From assembly GCA_002712945.1 (NCBI GenBank), contig PAVA01000028.1, positions 1-11,537 on the forward strand: 11,537 nucleotides of DNA, read 5' to 3'. The notes below the pieces were generated by a model that was not told the origin of the DNA, did no database searches, and was given only the letters and a program-made list of their open reading frames with translations. The stretch is from Citromicrobium sp. Lineage in GTDB: Bacteria > Pseudomonadota > Alphaproteobacteria > Sphingomonadales > Sphingomonadaceae. Of this stretch, positions 7,340-11,537 are shown in pieces (the first letter of the stretch is position 1; every line of letters starts with the position of its first letter). The position numbers were made by a program, and so were the translations under genes.

Positions 7340-8122
7340 ATGCCCTCTTCCATGAGCATCGAGACATCCAGCCAGATCGACCGCCTGATTGCCATCATGG
7401 CGCGGCTGCGCGATCCCGAGCGCGGCTGCGAATGGGATCTGGCGCAGGACTTCGCCACCATCGCGCCTTACACGATCGAGGAAGCCTACGAGGTCGCCGA
7501 CGCGATCGAGCGTGACGCCATGGCGGAACTGCGCGAGGAACTGGGCGACCTGCTGCTCCAGGTCGTGTTCCACGCGCGCATGGCCGAGGAACGCGGCCTC
7601 TTCACGTTCGAGGATGTCGCGAAGGTCATTTCGGACAAGATGGAGGCGCGCCATCCGCATATTTTCGGCTCATCCGACGACGCCACGATGGACGAGACGC
7701 GGTGGGAAGCGCTCAAGGCGAAGGAGCGCGAGGCGAAAGGTCAGCAGAGCGCGATGGACGGGGTCGCGCGCGCGCTCCCTGCCCTGCTCCGCGCGGAGAA
7801 GCTGCAGAAACGCGCCGCACGCGACGGGTTCGACTGGCCCGATCCCTCGGGCGCGGCGGACAAGCTGGCCGAGGAAGCGCGCGAACTGGCCGAGGCTGCC
7901 GAAGAGACCCGTGAGGAGGAGGCAGGCGACCTGCTCTTCGCGGCGGTCAATCTCGTCCGCGCGCATGGGATACAGCCAGAAGGTGCGCTGCGTGCCGCGA
8001 ACGACAAGTTCGAGCGGCGCTATCGCGGGATGGAGGCGCTGGCCGAGGGCGAGTTCGCCACGCTCGATCTCGATGCGCAGGAGGCGCTGTGGCAAGCGGT
8101 CAAGCAGGCCGAAAAGGGGTGA
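7340..8122 (+). CDS. mazG: nucleoside triphosphate pyrophosphohydrolase MazG
   Basis: Cytosolic all-alpha NTP pyrophosphatase that hydrolyses (d)NTPs to NMP and pyrophosphate, thought to clean up aberrant nucleotides and modulate stress responses. 260 residues from the chosen ATG, and two MazG domains. The first has DPERGCEWD (the usual CPWD variant), then PYTIEEAYEVADAIE with the EExxE metal motif and EELGDLLLQVVFHARMAEE. The second starts near KLAEEARELAEAAEE and has EEEAGDLLFAAVNLVR, giving the second EExxE and ExxD set, followed by ANDKFERRYRGME. Start choice is uncertain: ATG at 7313, 7340 and 7352 are in frame. The 7340 start has a weak GGGG upstream; 7352 gives the most family-like N-terminus (MSIETSSQIDR). 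The gene is convergent with hflX. Confidence 0.93.
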   Translation: MPSSMSIETSSQIDRLIAIMARLRDPERGCEWDLAQDFATIAPYTIEEAYEVADAIERDAMAELREELGDLLLQVVFHARMAEERGLFTFEDVAKVISDKMEARHPHIFGSSDDATMDETRWEALKAKEREAKGQQSAMDGVARALPALLRAEKLQKRAARDGFDWPDPSGAADKLAEEARELAEAAEETREEEAGDLLFAAVNLVRAHGIQPEGALRAANDKFERRYRGMEALAEGEFATLDLDAQEALWQAVKQAEKG

Positions 8123-8131
8123 CGTCGCTAC

Positions 8132-8156
8132 CGTCATCCCAGCGCACGCTGGGATC
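8132..8156 (+). repeat. REP-like palindromic unit, copy 1
   Basis: A 25-base unit beginning CGTCATCCCAGCG. It folds as an 8-base stem (ATCCCAGC at 8136-8143 with GCTGGGAT at 8148-8155) and a GCAC loop. It matches the reverse complement of copy 2 at 23 of 25 positions; the two differences lie in the loop region. Short CGTCATCCCAGCGAAAGCTGGGAT-type units are, to my knowledge, common between genes in sphingomonads and some other proteobacteria. It starts ten bases after the mazG stop. Confidence 0.75.
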
Positions 8157-8185
8157 GGGTTCGGTCTCGCGCTTCATCTGACAAA

Positions 8186-8210
8186 GATCCCAGCTTTCGC
8201 TGGGATGACG
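8186..8210 (-). repeat. REP-like palindromic unit, copy 2 (inverted)
   Basis: Second 25-base unit in the opposite orientation, 29 bases from copy 1. Its own stem is ATCCCAGC (8187-8194) with GCTGGGAT (8199-8206) around a TTTC loop. Read on the minus strand the loop is GAAA, the more usual tetraloop. The pair in head-to-tail inversion resembles a bacterial interspersed mosaic element. No transposase of the REP-associated type is in the window. Confidence 0.75.
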
Positions 8211-8221
8211 ACACAGGCGTC

Positions 8222-9562
8222 TCAAACCACCCCGAAGCTCTCGAACTGGCCGAGTTCCTTCGGCCCCAGGCGGACGACGAGGCGGTGCTTCGGAGCGCCC
8301 TCCTCTGCCCCGAATTCCTCATCCTCCAGAACATCGCCATGCGCGTGGAGCCATGCAATCTCGCGTCCGGCCGAGGCAGGCAGCACGATTTCGCGCACCC
8401 GGGCCTCGCGGGTCAGAACCTGCGCGATCCGCGCTTCCAACTCCTCCAGATTGAAGCCGGTTTCGGCCGAGAGCGGCACAACCTCCTCATCGTCCTCCGC
8501 GCGCGCCGCCAGATCCTCGCGCGCATCCTCGGCCAGCAAGTCCCACTTGTTCCACACTTCGAGGATCGGGATCACGCTCGCCTCCTCCGCGCCCTCTTCC
8601 GGCGCGCCGACCACCCCAAGTCCGCGCAGCACGTCGAGCACCTGCGTCTTCTGCGCCGCGCTCGACGGGTTGGCGATGTCGCGCACATGCAGGATCAAGT
8701 CCGCATTGGTGACCTCTTCCAGCGTTGCCCGGAAGGCGGCGACAAGCTGCGTCGGCAGGTCCGAAATGAAGCCCACCGTGTCCGACAGAATCGCCTTTTC
8801 GACACCGGGCAGCGATATCGCGCGCATCGTCGGGTCGAGCGTGGCGAACAGCAGGTCTTCGGCCATCACGTCCGCGCCGGTCAGCCGGTTGAAGATGGTC
8901 GACTTGCCCGCATTGGTGTAGCCGACCAGCGCGATCACCGGCCACGGCGCGCGGGTGCGGCGTTCGCGATGGAGGGCGCGGGTCTTGCGCACCTGCTCCA
9001 GCTCCTTGCGCAACCGGCTCATCCGCGTGCGGATCATCCGCCGGTCGGCCTCGATCTGCGTTTCGCCGGGCCCGCCGAGGAAACCGTAACCGCCGCGCTG
9101 CCGTTCGAGGTGGGTCCAGCTGCGGACCAGGCGGCTGGCCTGGTAATCGAGATGGGCGAGCTCGACCTGCAGGCGGCCTTCGGCAGTCGCCGCGCGCTCG
9201 CCGAAAATCTCGAGGATGAGCCCGGTCCGGTCGATCACCTTGCGCTTGAGCTGTTCCTCCAGCGTGCGTTGCTGGATCGCCGACAGCGCGCCGTCGACGA
9301 TCACCAGCTCGGCTTCCGCCAGTTCGGCATCCGTGCCGATCTTTTCGACCTGCCCTGCCCCGAACAACGTGGCCGGGCGCACGTCGCGCACCGGCTGGAC
9401 ATAGCTTTCGGCCACCACGATGCCGATGGCATTGGCGAGGCCGATCGCCTCGGCCAGGCGTTCCTCCGCGGGCAGGTCGTTCGTTTGCCCGCGAATGTCT
9501 GGGCAGACGACGAGGGCGCGCGCGCCGCGCGTTACCTCGCCTTCAAGTTCGTCTTCGAAAAT
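8222..9562 (-). CDS. hflX: ribosome-splitting GTPase HflX (apparent ATT start)
   Basis: GTPase of the Obg-HflX group that splits stalled or stress-damaged 70S ribosomes. 446 residues if started at the ATT at 9562-9560. The N-terminal HflX domain contains LFGAGQVEKIG and VIDRTGLILEIF, then RLQVELAHLDYQASRLVRSWTHLERQ over two adjoining segments and the hallmark GGPGET at 163-168. The G domain has GYTNAGKST at 214-222, TLDPT (switch I), DTVGF at 261-265, NKWD at 338-341 (usually NKxD) and SAE. The first ATG/GTG/TTG in frame is GTG at 9418, which would remove 48 residues including RGARALVVCPDIRG, conserved HflX sequence. The ATT start gives a protein starting (M)FEDELEGEV, resembling E. coli HflX (MFDRYDAGEQAVLV). 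GGGAA lies eight bases upstream, just after the hfq stop at 9577, so the gene is probably cotranscribed with hfq. A conservative annotation would use 8222-9418. Confidence 0.85.
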   Translation of the reverse strand: MFEDELEGEVTRGARALVVCPDIRGQTNDLPAEERLAEAIGLANAIGIVVAESYVQPVRDVRPATLFGAGQVEKIGTDAELAEAELVIVDGALSAIQQRTLEEQLKRKVIDRTGLILEIFGERAATAEGRLQVELAHLDYQASRLVRSWTHLERQRGGYGFLGGPGETQIEADRRMIRTRMSRLRKELEQVRKTRALHRERRTRAPWPVIALVGYTNAGKSTIFNRLTGADVMAEDLLFATLDPTMRAISLPGVEKAILSDTVGFISDLPTQLVAAFRATLEEVTNADLILHVRDIANPSSAAQKTQVLDVLRGLGVVGAPEEGAEEASVIPILEVWNKWDLLAEDAREDLAARAEDDEEVVPLSAETGFNLEELEARIAQVLTREARVREIVLPASAGREIAWLHAHGDVLEDEEFGAEEGAPKHRLVVRLGPKELGQFESFGVV

Positions 9563-9576
9563 ATGGAGTATTCCCG

Positions 9577-10164
9577 TTAGTCGTCGTCTTCCCAGTCGCT
9601 CAGGTCGACCGGCCCGGCGGGCTGGATGGTGGATACCGCGTGCTTGTAAGCCAGTTGCACGTAACCGTCGCGCTCCAGCAAGGTGCAGAACAGATCATAG
9701 GCGGCGATGCGCCCCTGCAGCATCACGCCGTTGACGAGGAACATGGTCACCTGGACCTCGGCCTCGCTGACCCGGCTTAGGAACACGTCCTGCAACTGGC
9801 GCTGCTTGCGGTTGCCCTCGCGGCTCGAAAACTGTTCGGCATCCATCGACTGCGCGGGCATGATGGTGCTGATCGCGTGCTTGTAGACCAGCTGCGACTG
9901 TCCGTCGCGCCGCAGCAGCAGCGAGAAATTGTCGAACCAGGTGATGATGCCCTGGAGCTTCACGCCCTTGACGAGAAAGACCGTGACCGGCGCTTTTTCG
10001 CGCCGCAGGATGTTGAGAAAGGCATCCTGCAGGTCCGGCTGCTTGTCGGGAGGGCGCCTTTCTCCCCGCGCGGACGGCGCAGCTTCGGCGTCTTCGCGCT
10101 GCATGTCCGCCTCGTCGGGATCGGCAGATTTGGTTCGGATCGAGAGCGTCTTTCCTTCGGGCAT
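9577..10164 (-). CDS. hfq: RNA chaperone Hfq with two fused Sm domains
   Basis: RNA chaperone that helps small RNAs pair with mRNAs. At 195 residues it is about twice to three times the usual length because it carries two Hfq/Sm domains in tandem. Domain 1 (about 44-104) has [25 protein letters not shown] and the Sm2 signature YKHAIST at 94-100. Domain 2 (about 123-183) has [26 protein letters not shown] and YKHAVST at 173-179. Domain 1 keeps the rim arginines (Arg54, Arg55), whereas domain 2 has Ser-Glu-Ala-Glu there. Domain 2 also has Tyr for the first Phe of FDxF. The proximal-pore Lys-His pair is present in both. A charged leader of about 42 residues and an acidic tail (DWEDDD) flank them. 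The start ATG at 10164 is supported by AGGAA eight bases upstream. Three such chains could make a six-domain ring (inferred). It lies between ntrX and hflX, the usual alphaproteobacterial setting. Confidence 0.95.
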   Translation of the reverse strand: MPEGKTLSIRTKSADPDEADMQREDAEAAPSARGERRPPDKQPDLQDAFLNILRREKAPVTVFLVKGVKLQGIITWFDNFSLLLRRDGQSQLVYKHAISTIMPAQSMDAEQFSSREGNRKQRQLQDVFLSRVSEAEVQVTMFLVNGVMLQGRIAAYDLFCTLLERDGYVQLAYKHAVSTIQPAGPVDLSDWEDDD

Positions 10165-10252
10165 GACCCAGTTCCTGTTCTTGGCGGCGCGCCCGTGGCG
10201 GGGGCCGCATCGCTCGATTACCCTGCCCGTCTCATTCGCGCCGGTTCGGGTG

Positions 10253-10258
10253 ACTATA
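10253..10258 (-). promoter_or_regulatory. candidate -10 element of an hfq promoter
   Basis: On the minus strand TATAGT stands out in the 184-base gap between the ntrX stop and the hfq start. It would start transcription near 10246, giving a leader of about 80 bases before the hfq ATG. No good -35 box lies 16-18 bases upstream, so recognition may need an activator or the match may be fortuitous. The gap shows no gene and no clear ntrX terminator, so read-through from ntrX is also possible. Confidence 0.35.
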
Positions 10259-10348
10259 CCGAAAAATGCTTGCCTTGGCCTTGCGTTCCTCCCCGAAAAT
10301 TTGTCCCGTTTCGCCAGCGGCTTACAAAACCTCTTGCGTGGACCCCGG

Positions 10349-11537
<1,189 letters not shown>

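Larger units (their letters stand above)
8132..8210. terminator. probable bidirectional terminator between mazG and hflX
   Basis: The two inverted units lie in the 99-base gap between the convergent mazG and hflX stops. Each can form a stable GC-rich hairpin, and together they could pair into one long stem in either transcript. There is no following run of T on either strand, so classic intrinsic termination is not certain. 3'-end protection or Rho-assisted ending is also possible. Location and structure are seen; the function is inferred. Confidence 0.4.

Noticed and set aside
7389..8921. 510-codon plus-strand frame running through mazG into the region antisense to hflX
   Set aside because: Its product is Arg/Ser/Ala-rich low-complexity sequence typical of a shifted frame, and it crosses the palindromic repeats between two real genes.
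8285..9580. 431-codon plus-strand frame opposite hflX
   Set aside because: It mirrors the hflX reading frame, has His/Gln/Arg-rich composition and no recognisable motif.
10220..10320. GGAAC-type stress sigma factor (EcfG) promoter upstream of hfq
   Set aside because: A GGAAC is present on the minus strand near 10287, but no CGTT-like -10 lies 16-17 bases after it.

Overview
The window is a GC-rich (by eye about 65%), densely coded piece of an alphaproteobacterial chromosome, most likely from Sphingomonadales and perhaps an Erythrobacter-like genus. The basis is the gene order, the double-domain Hfq, the alphaproteobacterial NtrX, and a pair of short palindromic repeats of a kind I associate with that group. 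The placement is inferred from gene content; no database was searched.

Left part, plus strand, 4-7239: a tight housekeeping gene string. It starts with an RlpA-like lipoprotein with a SPOR domain (septal peptidoglycan binding) and a secreted D-Ala-D-Ala carboxypeptidase. Then come thymidylate kinase (tmk), the clamp-loader delta-prime subunit (holB), methionyl-tRNA synthetase (metG), a TatD-family metal-dependent hydrolase, a metallo-beta-lactamase-fold phosphodiesterase, and a 55-residue two-helix membrane protein. Four junctions are 4-base GTGA/ATGA overlaps and one is a 14-base overlap, so this looks like one transcriptional unit joining cell-wall growth, dTTP supply, replication and translation. 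Its promoter lies left of the window.

Middle, 7240-8221: a roughly 100-base gap with an AT-rich perfect palindrome, then mazG (NTP pyrophosphohydrolase) on the plus strand. mazG meets hflX tail to tail. The gap between them holds two 25-base palindromic units in inverted orientation, probably serving as a two-way terminator.

Right part, minus strand, 8222-11537: ntrX (5' end beyond the window), hfq and hflX, in that order of transcription. This is the familiar alphaproteobacterial ntrX-hfq-hflX neighbourhood, linking nitrogen/redox two-component control, sRNA-based control and a ribosome-rescue GTPase.

I see no mobile element, CRISPR array, tRNA or rRNA, and no wholly new system. Points that deserve attention: Hfq is a fusion of two Sm domains, and only the first keeps the arginine rim; hflX has no ATG/GTG/TTG start that preserves its conserved N-terminus, and an ATT start fits best; NtrX lacks the GAFTGA loop needed to engage sigma-54; the RlpA-like protein has Arg where the catalytic Asp normally sits; and a small membrane-protein gene is tucked into the 3' end of the left-hand gene string.
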